A stretch of 64,000 bases of DNA from Phocaeicola dorei. Its GTDB lineage: Bacteria > Bacteroidota > Bacteroidia > Bacteroidales > Bacteroidaceae. Shown one piece after another: positions 25,485 through 33,964 of the stretch (position 1 is the stretch's first letter; each line of letters opens with the position of its first letter). Position numbers and translations under genes: made by a program. The DNA is taken from positions 3,379,501 to 3,443,500 of the forward strand of contig NZ_CP046176.1 of assembly GCF_013009555.1 (NCBI RefSeq), read 5' to 3'. The notes under the pieces were generated by a model. The model saw nothing but the letters and a program-made list of their open reading frames with translations. It had not been told where the DNA came from and did not search any database.

Positions 25485-26972
25485 ATGAAGAAAATACAAC
25501 TATTCTTATTACTATTTCTGTTAATATCCATTACGCAGCACATCAATGCCCAATTCCCTGTCAAAACAGAATATACCGTTGAGATGGGAGGAACATCGGG
25601 TAAAGGAACTTACGCACCTATGTGGCTTACTGCCAATAGGCAAGGTTTATCTTCTGTCAATACTGAAAATGGTTATTTACGGGCAGGAATTGCACACACA
25701 ATGCCATTAAACCAACATTTCGGCTTCAGTGCAGGACTGGATTTGGCAACCGCCTACAATTTCACCTCCTCATTCATCATCCAACAGGCCTATGCAGACC
25801 TTAGCTACCGATGGTTGAACCTGAGCATCGGCAGTAAAGAACGCTTGCCCGAATTAAAGAATTCCAAGTTAAGCAGTGGAGGCATGGTAGAATCAAATAA
25901 TGCCCGCCCCATTCCCCAAGTACGCTTGGAAGTTCCCTATTATGTAGCCATACCAGGTACCCATAAATGGCTTTATTTGAAAGGACACATAGCCTATGGA
26001 CGTTTTACTGATGACAAATGGCAGGAACATTTCACTTCCATAGGTAACAAATATGCCATTGATGTACTTTACCACAGTAAATCGCTTTTCGCCAAAGTAG
26101 GAAACAAAGAACATTTTCCGGTAGAATTTGAAGGAGGAATACAAATGTCCGCTCAATTCGGCGGAGACCAATATATTGCAGGACAAAAAGAGCCTGTAAT
26201 AGATATGCCTACCCGGTTTGTTGACTTTATGCGCGTATTGGTTCCTATGGCTGGAGATGATACCACACCCGAAGGCGAACAAGTAAACATCTACGGAAAC
26301 CATGTCGGTAGTTGGAATTTTGCCGCAACAGCTTATCTTAACCAGTGGAAGGTAAAAATCTATTATGAACATTATTTCGACGATCACTCCCAAATGTTTT
26401 TCCAATACGGACGCTGGAAAGACGGACACATCGGACTGGAAATAACTTTTCCAAAAAACCGCTTCATTGATACTTTTGTATACGAAGGATTAGGAACAAA
26501 GGATCAAACCGGACCTATGCTGTATGACTCCTTTTGGGGGGAGTTTGAAGAGCAAATCAGTGCTAAAGATAATTATTACAATCATTACCTCTATCAAGGA
26601 TGGCAGCATTGGGGAATGGGAATAGGCAATCCTCTACTTCCCGGACCTATTTACAACAAGAATGGACAGATTACTTTTATCAGCAACCGTGTACTGGCAC
26701 ATCACATAGGATTCTGCGGTTCCCCCTGCCAATCGCTGAGTTATCGTATGCTACTCTCCTACTCCCGTCATTGGGGTACTTATGATAATCCTCTGAATGA
26801 AATAAAGAAACAATTCAACTCTTTGTTTGAAGTAACTTATGCTCCACAACAACTGAAAGGATGGAGTTTCACTGTATCCGGAGCTATGGATCGCGGCAGC
26901 ATGCTTGGAAATAATTATGGTGGAATGCTGGTTATCCGCAAACAAGGAATTATCAAATCAGGCAATAAATAA
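25485..26972 (+). CDS. Wzi-like capsule assembly outer-membrane protein
   Basis: A 495-residue exported protein of the capsule assembly Wzi family, predicted to be an outer-membrane beta-barrel anchoring or organising surface polysaccharide. Signal peptide at about 1-22 (QHINAQ). Family-like segments: TAPMWLTANRQG-type start (YAPMWLTANRQGLSS), IGSKERLPELKNSKLSSGGM, QVRLEVPYYV, and GHIGLEITFP. Strands with alternating aromatic residues continue to the C-terminus. No capsule locus is adjacent. A small lipoprotein gene starts 28 bp after its stop. Confidence 0.82.
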   Translation: MKKIQLFLLLFLLISITQHINAQFPVKTEYTVEMGGTSGKGTYAPMWLTANRQGLSSVNTENGYLRAGIAHTMPLNQHFGFSAGLDLATAYNFTSSFIIQQAYADLSYRWLNLSIGSKERLPELKNSKLSSGGMVESNNARPIPQVRLEVPYYVAIPGTHKWLYLKGHIAYGRFTDDKWQEHFTSIGNKYAIDVLYHSKSLFAKVGNKEHFPVEFEGGIQMSAQFGGDQYIAGQKEPVIDMPTRFVDFMRVLVPMAGDDTTPEGEQVNIYGNHVGSWNFAATAYLNQWKVKIYYEHYFDDHSQMFFQYGRWKDGHIGLEITFPKNRFIDTFVYEGLGTKDQTGPMLYDSFWGEFEEQISAKDNYYNHYLYQGWQHWGMGIGNPLLPGPIYNKNGQITFISNRVLAHHIGFCGSPCQSLSYRMLLSYSRHWGTYDNPLNEIKKQFNSLFEVTYAPQQLKGWSFTVSGAMDRGSMLGNNYGGMLVIRKQGIIKSGNK

Positions 26973-27000
26973 AAGTTTTAACTGTCAACCCAATCAACAT

Positions 27001-27411
27001 ATGAAACAAATATTATTATTCATACTCTTTATGCTGGGAATCAGCAGTTGTGACAAAGCTCCCATCAATGGCAAATTAGATGGCAGATGGCAATTAATGA
27101 CTATAGAATATACTAATGGAAAAATAGAAGAATGTAACCGCATTTATTATAGTATCCAGTTACATTTGGTGGAAATCAGTGCCAAAGGTGGAAATGGAGG
27201 CACTCATATCGGACGTTTCTCTTATAAAGGAGATGAGGTAACCATGAGTGAATTCCGCCACCGGGGAGATGAAGAAAAACTAACGACACTGAATGAATTG
27301 AAACCTTTCGGACTTAATCAAGCTATTAATCATCTTAAAGTGGAAAAAGCAACAGGCAAGAAACTAATTCTGAAATCTGATTATGCACGCCTCACATTCA
27401 GAAAGTTCTAA
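27001..27411 (+). CDS. Lipocalin-like small lipoprotein
   Basis: A 136-residue protein with a lipoprotein signal peptide (LFMLGISSC, lipidated Cys near residue 17) followed by a small beta-rich domain opening with GKLDGRWQLMTIEY, characteristic of lipocalin-like (DUF4488-type) lipoproteins of Bacteroidales. The ATG at 27001 starts the signal peptide; a longer frame from 26905 overlaps the Wzi-like gene and is rejected. Function unknown; cotranscription with the Wzi-like gene is likely. Confidence 0.78.
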   Translation: MKQILLFILFMLGISSCDKAPINGKLDGRWQLMTIEYTNGKIEECNRIYYSIQLHLVEISAKGGNGGTHIGRFSYKGDEVTMSEFRHRGDEEKLTTLNELKPFGLNQAINHLKVEKATGKKLILKSDYARLTFRKF

Positions 27412-27419
27412 AAAAGTAT

Positions 27420-27621
27420 ACCACAGACTACGCAAACTATCTGCTGATAAAATATGAAAAAACAATTTATACGCTATAGCGGTGACAAAACACTATGCCG
27501 GATTTCTAGAAATTAATTTATCGGCAGGAATAAAACTAGTGCCACCACTCATGGAGCCGGCTTTACAAATATTGAAGCCGGCTTCATAAAACAAGTTCTT
27601 TACTTTCCTGTAGTCTGTGGT
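27420..27621. repeat. 202-bp MITE-like segment with 12-bp terminal inverted repeats
   Basis: ACCACAGACTAC (27420-27431) is exactly inverted at 27610-27621 (GTAGTCTGTGGT). The segment fills most of the gap between two convergent genes and contains the terminator hairpin at 27555-27583. No coding sequence. The size and perfect ends fit a non-autonomous element or repeated extragenic unit. Confidence 0.55.
27555..27583. terminator. Bidirectional hairpin between convergent genes
   Basis: AGCCGGCTT (27555-27563) pairs with AAGCCGGCT (27575-27583) over 9 bp with an 11-nt loop. It lies between the lipoprotein gene and the aspA 3' end. Confidence 0.6.
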
Positions 27622-27630
27622 GAAATAAAT

Positions 27631-29064
27631 TTATCTTCTAGGCTTAATATCCAATTTTACCGGTTTCAACATGTTCTCCGGACTTAGAATTGTATCCAAC
27701 TCTTCCTTATTTAAAATACCATGTTCCAAGACCAGTTCATAGACACTTCTACCTGTTTCCAACGCTTCTTTTGCAATCTTTGTAGAATTTTTATAACCAA
27801 TAATCGGATTCAATGCGGTTACTACACCAATACTGTTATGCACTTCAATCTTGCAGCGTTCCGCATTAGCAGTAATACCTTCTACACAACGTGTACGCAG
27901 GGTTTCAAAACCATTGACCATTAAATCTACAGATTCAAAACAACACTGTGCCATCACCGGTTCCATAGCATTCAGTTCCATTTGAGCAGCTTCGCCAGCC
28001 ATAGTCACGCATAGTTCGTTACCTATTACTTTATAACAAATCTGATTCATCACTTCAGGAATCACCGGATTCACCTTACCTGGCATTATAGAAGATCCCG
28101 GTTGCATAGCCGGAAGGTTGAATTCTCCTAAACCACAACGCGGTCCACTGGCCAGCAAACGTAAATCATTACATATTTTATTTACTTTTACGGCTACCCT
28201 TTTTAAAGCTGAAGCATAACCTACCAAGCAGGAAGTATCTGAAGTAGCTCCTACCAAATCTGACGACAATTTGAAATCAAAACCTGTAATTTCACACAAT
28301 GCTTCCACACATTTTTCTGCATATCCCGGTTCCGCACAAATGCCTGTACCAATAGCGGTAGCACCCATATTTACTGTCAGGAAGTCTGCCGCCGCTTCAT
28401 TCAAATGACGAATTTCGTCTCTCAATATACTGGCAAAACCATTGAATGTCTGACCTAAAGTCATAGGTACGGCATCTTCCAACTGAGTACGCCCCATTTT
28501 GATGATATGTGCAAACTCTTCTCCTTTCTTATGGAATGCACCAATCAGCGATTCCAAATAAGGAAGAAAACGAAGATGAGAATAATACATACCAATATGG
28601 ATTGCAGTGGGATAAGCATCATTCGTTGATTGTGAGCAGTTCACATGGTCATTAGGAGAGCAATATTGATACTCGCCACGTTTGTGTCCCATAATCTCCA
28701 AAGCACGGTTAGCAATGACTTCATTAGCATTCATATTGGTAGAAGTACCGGCACCTCCCTGAATCATATCCACCGGGAATTGCTCATGATGCTCACCATT
28801 TAAGATTTCCTGACACGCCAATACTATGGCATCTTTTTGTTCTTTAGTTAATAAACCTAACTCATAGTTAGCCATTGCAGCTGCCATTTTCGTAATGGCA
28901 AGACCGTTAATAAACAACGGATATTCATTTAGATGAAATTTACTAATTGGGAAATTTTCTATGCCTCTTAGAGTTTGCACACCATACAATGCACTGGCCG
29001 GAATTTCGCGGGCACCAATTAAATCACTTTCTACTCGGGTTTCTTCTGTAAGTTTTGTTTCCAT
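27631..29064 (-). CDS. aspA: Aspartate ammonia-lyase
   Basis: Converts L-aspartate to fumarate and ammonia; in Bacteroides the fumarate feeds anaerobic respiration. The 477-residue protein shows the fumarase/aspartase signature GSSIMPGKVNP, plus GAGTSTNMNANEV and NDHVNCSQSTNDAYPT substrate-binding segments. Those distinguish the class II fumarase/aspartase superfamily; I favour aspartase over fumarase from the LIGAREIPASALYGVQTLR opening. The start was set at the ATG at 29064 (METKLTEE). It is monocistronic, with the YitT gene's terminator upstream. Confidence 0.9.
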   Translation of the reverse strand: METKLTEETRVESDLIGAREIPASALYGVQTLRGIENFPISKFHLNEYPLFINGLAITKMAAAMANYELGLLTKEQKDAIVLACQEILNGEHHEQFPVDMIQGGAGTSTNMNANEVIANRALEIMGHKRGEYQYCSPNDHVNCSQSTNDAYPTAIHIGMYYSHLRFLPYLESLIGAFHKKGEEFAHIIKMGRTQLEDAVPMTLGQTFNGFASILRDEIRHLNEAAADFLTVNMGATAIGTGICAEPGYAEKCVEALCEITGFDFKLSSDLVGATSDTSCLVGYASALKRVAVKVNKICNDLRLLASGPRCGLGEFNLPAMQPGSSIMPGKVNPVIPEVMNQICYKVIGNELCVTMAGEAAQMELNAMEPVMAQCCFESVDLMVNGFETLRTRCVEGITANAERCKIEVHNSIGVVTALNPIIGYKNSTKIAKEALETGRSVYELVLEHGILNKEELDTILSPENMLKPVKLDIKPRR

Positions 29065-29280
29065 GATCAGGTTATTTATTAGTTTATCATTTCTTATTTT
29101 ATATAGCAAAGGTATAAACTAACATTTTGATATCAAAATATAATCTGATATAATTTTAAAATATTATTTTATACATGTTTATTGCTGCAAAACAGACAAC
29201 AAACTTACATTATGAAAGTTTACTCAGTTAACAAAGTCTTATATCCTTTGAAGTTCATTCAAAAAACAGACATAAAAAAA

Positions 29281-29299
29281 GGCGTCCATTCAGAACGCC
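29281..29299 (-). terminator. Terminator after the yitT-like gene
   Basis: On the reverse strand GGCGT...ACGCC with a 9-nt loop is followed by seven T residues (29280-29274), 29 bp after the stop codon. Confidence 0.7.
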
Positions 29300-29327
29300 C
29301 TTATTCTATTTTTTAACTTCGGAACTC

Positions 29328-30218
29328 TTATTTCACCTTTATTCTATCAAAGCCTTCTCCAAATACACCAATGACAGCACTTTGTGATACAAATGCGTTC
29401 GGATCGATATCTTTTATCAAACGGAATATAGTAGTAGACTCACGTTTTTTTGCCAGCACAAACATCATTTTCACACCCGCACCGGTATAACAACCTACTC
29501 CGTCAATGAACGTCACCCCTCGATGAAGATCTTTATTTATGCGATGCCCTATTTCTTCATGCTTCTTCGAAATGATAAAGAATTGCACTGACTGACGAGC
29601 ACTATTTACCACCTGATCCAAGACAAAGCTGGATATAAACAAGACAACATATCCATATACCACCTTCTCCCAATCATGCAATACAAAATAACTGGAAGAG
29701 ATAATAACCAAATCACACATCAAAATAACCCGGCCCAAAGTAATATCACGATACTTATTGACAATAGCAGCTATAATATCCGTACCTCCTGTGCTACCAT
29801 TGGCAGAAAAAGCGACACCAATACCACCTCCGCAGAAAAAGGCTCCCAAGACACAAGCCATGAAAGGTTGATCATGTATTAAAGACTCTCCCCCTGTCAA
29901 ATCCTGTATGATAGGCAGAATAGAAGTCAGCACAAATACAGCATAGATGGTTTTCACACTAAACTTCCATCCCAAAATAACCAAAGAAAGTATCAACAAT
30001 ACTCCGTTTATTCCCAAATAGGTGTACTGAACCGGCAAACCGGTAGCCCAATAAACAATAGAAGCAATACCTGGCACCGCACCTGAAGGAAGGTCATTAG
30101 GTAACAAAAAGACGGTCCATCCGATAGCATACATCAGCATACCAAGAGCAATCAACATATAATCCCTTAGTTCTCTGATAACCCGTTGCTTACGCGTCGT
30201 AATAAAGACTGAATCCAT
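29328..30218 (-). CDS. YitT-family membrane protein
   Basis: A 296-residue inner-membrane protein with five or six hydrophobic segments in the first ~200 residues (for example LIALGMLMYAIGWTVFLLPN) and a C-terminal soluble DUF2179 domain (VQFFIISKKHEEIGHRIN...GVTFIDGVGCYTG). Family members are widespread and of unproven transport function. GSTGGTDIIAAIVNKY is a family hallmark. It has its own promoter and terminator. Confidence 0.88.
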   Translation of the reverse strand: MDSVFITTRKQRVIRELRDYMLIALGMLMYAIGWTVFLLPNDLPSGAVPGIASIVYWATGLPVQYTYLGINGVLLILSLVILGWKFSVKTIYAVFVLTSILPIIQDLTGGESLIHDQPFMACVLGAFFCGGGIGVAFSANGSTGGTDIIAAIVNKYRDITLGRVILMCDLVIISSSYFVLHDWEKVVYGYVVLFISSFVLDQVVNSARQSVQFFIISKKHEEIGHRINKDLHRGVTFIDGVGCYTGAGVKMMFVLAKKRESTTIFRLIKDIDPNAFVSQSAVIGVFGEGFDRIKVK

Positions 30219-30250
30219 GTGAGTTTTCCTTTATAAAATCATATTGTCCG

Positions 30251-30258
30251 CAAAAGTA
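30251..30258 (-). promoter_or_regulatory. Promoter -7 box for the yitT-like gene
   Basis: The reverse strand reads TACTTTTG, a TAnnTTTG match, about 33 bp before the ATG. The -33 element is weak. Confidence 0.55.
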
Positions 30259-30358
30259 CAAAAAGATTGAATCACTTGGCTTCAAAAGGTGACATTTTTT
30301 CAAGTAAAAAGTCCTGTTAATCTGATTTATCAAAAACAACAGTACTTTTCACCCTTTA

Positions 30359-32236
30359 TTATTCTTTGGGGTGTAAATACCAATCTTTATAATCCGCACC
30401 AAAAGAATCTCTCCACTGTTTAAACTCGGGATAATAGGTGGTAATAGACACCTTCTCTGAAGGCCATCTAAATTCACTGTTACTGATATTTATAGCGAAA
30501 GGCATATTATCTTCTGCTATATAATACATTGGGGAACCATTGGAATCTTGACTCAAATCACTACCCGTACCACGTAAACTCTCATCAGCTACGCTTGTCG
30601 GCTTATAGCCTGACAAATGTACTTCATGAGAACGTTTATTCACAAAAATGAAAGAATTGTAAGGCGGATAAGCATCCATATCGCTTACTTTATCATATTT
30701 TTTAAATCCGATCACTACAGTCACAGGCTTTTTGAGAACAGGCTTTATATCAGAAAAAAGTATTAATACAGGCTTTTCTATTCCCGGCTCAAAGTTTTTT
30801 CCGATCACATTACCTTCTTGACTCACCTGCACCAAATCGATATGCTCCTTCCCTACGTAATCCAACTGGAAACCAAACCCATTTGTATAAGTAGCACCAT
30901 CATTCATCGGAGTAAAAGTAGTAGTGGTGCGCACCAATGCGTTAGAAGATTTATCTTTCACAACTGTACTGGAATAATATATCACAACATCATTCATATC
31001 ATAATCATTCTTATCAGGCCAATTGTCCTCATAAGCCAAAGACCCTTTGACTACATACGAAATTTCACCCTTATTTACTTCATCCGGTATATTAGGAGTA
31101 GGTTCTACAGAAGAAGAAGCAGATGCCATAATAGCAAACTGTACATCATTAAAACGCATGTCCACATTATCTTCCATAGCCATAAAGAAACAATTGTCCA
31201 GTTCCGGATCACTTAACAAAACTGAACGTTGCTCTTTATTATCGTTATATGCAGGATTAGAATAACGAGGAAAAACACCCTTTTCTTTTCCAAATCCCAT
31301 TCCCAATAAAATCCATCCAATATGAGTGCCTTGGGGGAATTCATCTTCATACTTGCTTTGTTCCTTATTCCAATATTTTAGTTTTATTTGCTCACCGACT
31401 AAAGATTTAGGAGCATTCCTACTGGAACGAGGAATCAGGATGGTCTTTTTTATGGTAGCCATGTCCACGGACTCTCCTTCTTTATAAGTATAATAAGCAA
31501 CCATATCCTCCCACGTAGTAGACGAGAAATTAAAATAAGTCGCTACCAAACCTGTAGATTTAGTTATTACCATATCATTACTCCCTGAAGTACGCAGTTC
31601 CGGAAATCTTTCCAACAAATTACGATTATCTACTACTATAGAACGGCTTAAATTACTGCATCTCTCTAAAAAAGCACCAGGTATATCCAACTTTTCAGGC
31701 AACAAATAATCAGGAACCCCATTTTCATTCCAATTACCCAATACATCATATCCGTCAGGATAACTCACTCCTCCCATTACTGCTCTAGAACGCCCATCGG
31801 CAGACAGTTGTGCCTTATAATCAACATAATTAAAGGTTAGTCCGTCAGATAGTAATTCCAATTCAACAGGTGATACGACCAACACATTATCAGTTACCAG
31901 CCATACCTTTTTCAAATAAGCCGGCAAAGATACTTTTGAAAAAAATCTACCATTCATATCAGTCGAAGCAGCATAAATGGGATTTATATCTTTAAACTCC
32001 CAAGTATTTTCAACTAATTCCATAGGATATTCATCATACAGATAAAAAGCAGTCTGTACTTTCATACCATAATCAATAATAAGTTGACTATTACGGACAG
32101 TAGTAAAATCAAAAAAATCGTCTTTATTGATTTTTTCCTCCCCTTCTTCCCCTCCCCCCGTGTATATATCATGCATATTACGCAAGCAAGACACAAAGAA
32201 AACTGATAAGCAGATGATCCAAAATTTTGTTTTCAT
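30359..32236 (-). CDS. LruC/DUF4842 domain surface lipoprotein
   Basis: A 625-residue lipoprotein with signal FWIICLSVFFVSC (Cys near residue 16). The C-terminal ~250 residues carry a LruC-type DUF4842 domain, with the hallmark YEDNWPDKNDYDMNDVVIYY near residue 420. An aspartate/asparagine-rich NDYDMNDVV core suggests calcium binding. Family members occur in surface or fimbria-associated Bacteroidota proteins, but function is unproven. The start was placed at the ATG at 32236. An insertion sequence lies 42 bp upstream, inside the expected promoter region, so expression may be altered. Confidence 0.78.
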   Translation of the reverse strand: MKTKFWIICLSVFFVSCLRNMHDIYTGGGEEGEEKINKDDFFDFTTVRNSQLIIDYGMKVQTAFYLYDEYPMELVENTWEFKDINPIYAASTDMNGRFFSKVSLPAYLKKVWLVTDNVLVVSPVELELLSDGLTFNYVDYKAQLSADGRSRAVMGGVSYPDGYDVLGNWNENGVPDYLLPEKLDIPGAFLERCSNLSRSIVVDNRNLLERFPELRTSGSNDMVITKSTGLVATYFNFSSTTWEDMVAYYTYKEGESVDMATIKKTILIPRSSRNAPKSLVGEQIKLKYWNKEQSKYEDEFPQGTHIGWILLGMGFGKEKGVFPRYSNPAYNDNKEQRSVLLSDPELDNCFFMAMEDNVDMRFNDVQFAIMASASSSVEPTPNIPDEVNKGEISYVVKGSLAYEDNWPDKNDYDMNDVVIYYSSTVVKDKSSNALVRTTTTFTPMNDGATYTNGFGFQLDYVGKEHIDLVQVSQEGNVIGKNFEPGIEKPVLILFSDIKPVLKKPVTVVIGFKKYDKVSDMDAYPPYNSFIFVNKRSHEVHLSGYKPTSVADESLRGTGSDLSQDSNGSPMYYIAEDNMPFAINISNSEFRWPSEKVSITTYYPEFKQWRDSFGADYKDWYLHPKE

Positions 32237-32260
32237 AAAGTAGTGCGTGATTATTTTCGA

Positions 32261-32268
32261 CAAATATA
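32261..32268 (-). promoter_or_regulatory. -7 box of the LruC gene, cut from its original -33 region
   Basis: The reverse strand reads TATATTTG, 24 bp before the ATG. The IS begins at 32279, so the position 19 bp upstream is now inside the IS (TTTA at 32291-32288). Removing the IS and one target copy would restore GTTG at that place. Confidence 0.6.
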
Positions 32269-32270
32269 GC

Positions 32271-32278
32271 CATAAATA
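32271..32278. repeat. Left copy of 8-bp target site duplication
   Basis: CATAAATA directly abuts the left end of the IS and is repeated exactly at 33708-33715 on the other side. Confidence 0.9.
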
Positions 32279-32319
32279 GGGTCAACGTAAAATCCTGAGG
32301 GGTATATCCGATAAAATCC

Positions 32320-32327
32320 TATCTTTG
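32320..32327 (+). promoter_or_regulatory. Internal IS promoter -7 box
   Basis: TATCTTTG fits TAnnTTTG and lies 27 bp before the ATG at 32355. It excludes the TTG at 32325 as start codon. Confidence 0.55.
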
Positions 32328-32354
32328 TGTGAAACAAACGAATCATCAGCGATT

Positions 32355-32696
32355 ATGGAAACTAACGGTTACCGTCTCCTTCTTCCCGAAGGTACCTTGG
32401 ATTATTTCAACATTTCCGATGTAAAGGAAAGCAGTAGTGAAATCGTGATTTACCTGGAAGAGAAAAATGAGCTTCCCGGTGAATATTCGACTGTCAAAGT
32501 GGAAAGCAAAGGCTTCTACGACCCTGTAGTAGTCCGGGACTTCCCCATCCGTGGCAAGAATCTTTTCCTGAATATCCGCCGGCGCCGGTGGATTTTGAAA
32601 GACGAGGGGCGTTACGTAAGCCGTAACTGGAAACTGGTAGCGGAAGGCAGCCGTATGACGCATGAGTTTGCGTCTTTTTTAAAAGAATTATATTGA
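32355..32696 (+). CDS. ISAon1-type transposase N-terminal region protein
   Basis: A 113-residue basic protein, first frame of the IS. It resembles the separately encoded N-terminal region of ISAon1-type ISL3 transposases: a positively charged segment KNLFLNIRRRRWILK likely binds the terminal repeats, followed by a helical end HEFASFLKELY. The stop lies 43 bp before the GTG chosen for the second frame, which is in the +1 frame and open from 32683. How the second frame is expressed (reinitiation, coupling or frameshift) is not settled by the sequence. Confidence 0.8.
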   Translation: METNGYRLLLPEGTLDYFNISDVKESSSEIVIYLEEKNELPGEYSTVKVESKGFYDPVVVRDFPIRGKNLFLNIRRRRWILKDEGRYVSRNWKLVAEGSRMTHEFASFLKELY

Positions 32697-32707
32697 TACG
32701 CTTCCTG

Positions 32708-33675
32708 TCAGTTGTAAGCTGCTGGGAACCCTGTTCGGTGTGGACGGTGAGCTTCTTGAACGTCAATACCGCAACCACTTGAGCGGTTATCTGAAATGGG
32801 AGTCTCTTCCTCATGCCGGGGACTGGCTTCTCTTTGAGAAGAATATAGGGGCCTATGTGGGTATAGATGAAGTCTGCCTTTCGCGTGGTGAGCTCTATAC
32901 TATCCTCATAAACAAGGAAAAGACAGGCCGTTCAGGCAGCATCATCGCCATTGTAAAAGGTACAGATGTAAGGAGTGTCACCTCCGTATTGCTCCGTCTC
33001 TCCCGGCGCAGACGGTTTCAGGTAAGGGAAATCACTATGGATATGGCTCCTAATATGGAACAGATCGCCCGTGTCTGCTTTCCTGCGGCACGCCGTGTTA
33101 CTGACCGTTTCCATGTGCAGAAGCTGGCTTTTGAAGCTTTACAGGAAATGCGCGTGAAGGCACGCTGGGAGGCTTTGGACAAGGAATCAATACAGATCGC
33201 ATACGCAAAGGCGTGCGGGAAGATATACCATGCCCCGACCTTTGAGAACGGGGATTCGCGCAAGCAATTGCTCGCCCGCAGTATCTATCTGCTGTATAAA
33301 AAAGAGTCATTATGGACTGAATCCCAACGCATACGTGCCGGTATCCTCTTCAGGGAATATCCCGACCTGAAGAAGGCATACTATCTTTCCATGAGGCTCG
33401 GGTTGATATATCACCAGTGCAAGCACAAGGACACCGCTCTGACAAGACTTGCCAGATGGTATGACGAAGTTGAAAAGTCCGGCTTTCTTGCGTTCGGAAG
33501 GGTAATACGTTCCATACAGACACATTATCTGGAAATCGTCAACTTTTTCGACAGGCGTTCCACCAACGCAGCTTCCGAATCGTTCAATGCCAAAATCAAG
33601 GACTTCAGAACACAGTTCAGAGGAGTAAAGGACAGGACTTTCTTTCTATTCAGACTGACTAAAATTTATGCTTAA
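32708..33675 (+). CDS. ISAon1-type DDE transposase
   Basis: Catalytic transposase of the ISL3-like element. The RNase H-like core is intact: first Asp in YVGIDEVCLSRGELY, second Asp in MDMAPNMEQIARVCFP or the following VTDRFHVQKLAFEAL, and the Glu in AASESFNAKIKDFR. The family-typical RFHVQKL segment is clear. The start is uncertain: the frame opens at 32683 and the first conventional start is the GTG at 32740 (311 residues), but residues encoded upstream (LPVSCKLLGTLFG) look like a continuation of the fold, so an earlier start near 32708 or fusion with the first frame is possible. Confidence 0.75.
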
Positions 33676-33707
33676 TCTATGAATCCCTCAGGTTTTTACG
33701 TTGACCC

Positions 33708-33715
33708 CATAAATA
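33708..33715. repeat. Right copy of 8-bp target site duplication
   Basis: CATAAATA directly abuts the right end of the IS and is identical to the left copy. Confidence 0.9.
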
Positions 33716-33745
33716 ACTAAAAAACAACTAAATAGTCAAAAAAAA

Positions 33746-33773
33746 CTGTCCCCCGACTCACGTCGGAGAACAG
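33746..33773 (-). terminator. Terminator of the galE transcript
   Basis: On the reverse strand CTGTTCTCCGAC-GTGA-GTCGGGGGACAG forms a 12-bp stem (two G-U) followed by eight T residues (33745-33738). It lies 192 bp after the galE stop, leaving a long 3' UTR (33774-33964) without a clear gene. The IS inserted 30 bp beyond it. Confidence 0.85.
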
Positions 33774-33964
33774 CCACAACACAAACACAAAATAAAACAC
33801 GACAAAACTACTATGCAATTTTTTAGCCTGCTCTATGTTTTGAGTAACATAACTACCGCCAATCAGGTATTCACATATCCAAGAGGGGTTTCAGGTTATT
33901 TGCATCTATAAAACGCCACACTAGCGTCCTTTGTTCATCGGTCTTTCTAAAAATATCTTAATTC

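Larger units (their letters stand above)
32279..33707 (+). mobile_element. Intact ISL3/ISAon1-like insertion sequence (1,429 bp)
   Basis: The element is bounded by 24-bp inverted repeats: GGGTCAACGTAAAATCCTGA at 32279 and its inverse ending at 33707, with two mismatches over 24 bp. It is flanked by the 8-bp direct duplication CATAAATA, the length typical of the ISL3 family. It carries two open frames in tandem, an ISAon1-type N-terminal protein and a DDE transposase. Intact ends and identical target duplications indicate recent insertion and probable activity. Confidence 0.92.

Noticed and set aside
32675..32685. -1 frameshift signal in the IS
   Set aside because: A slippery run is present, but the -1 frame hits a stop before joining ORF2, which is in the +1 frame.
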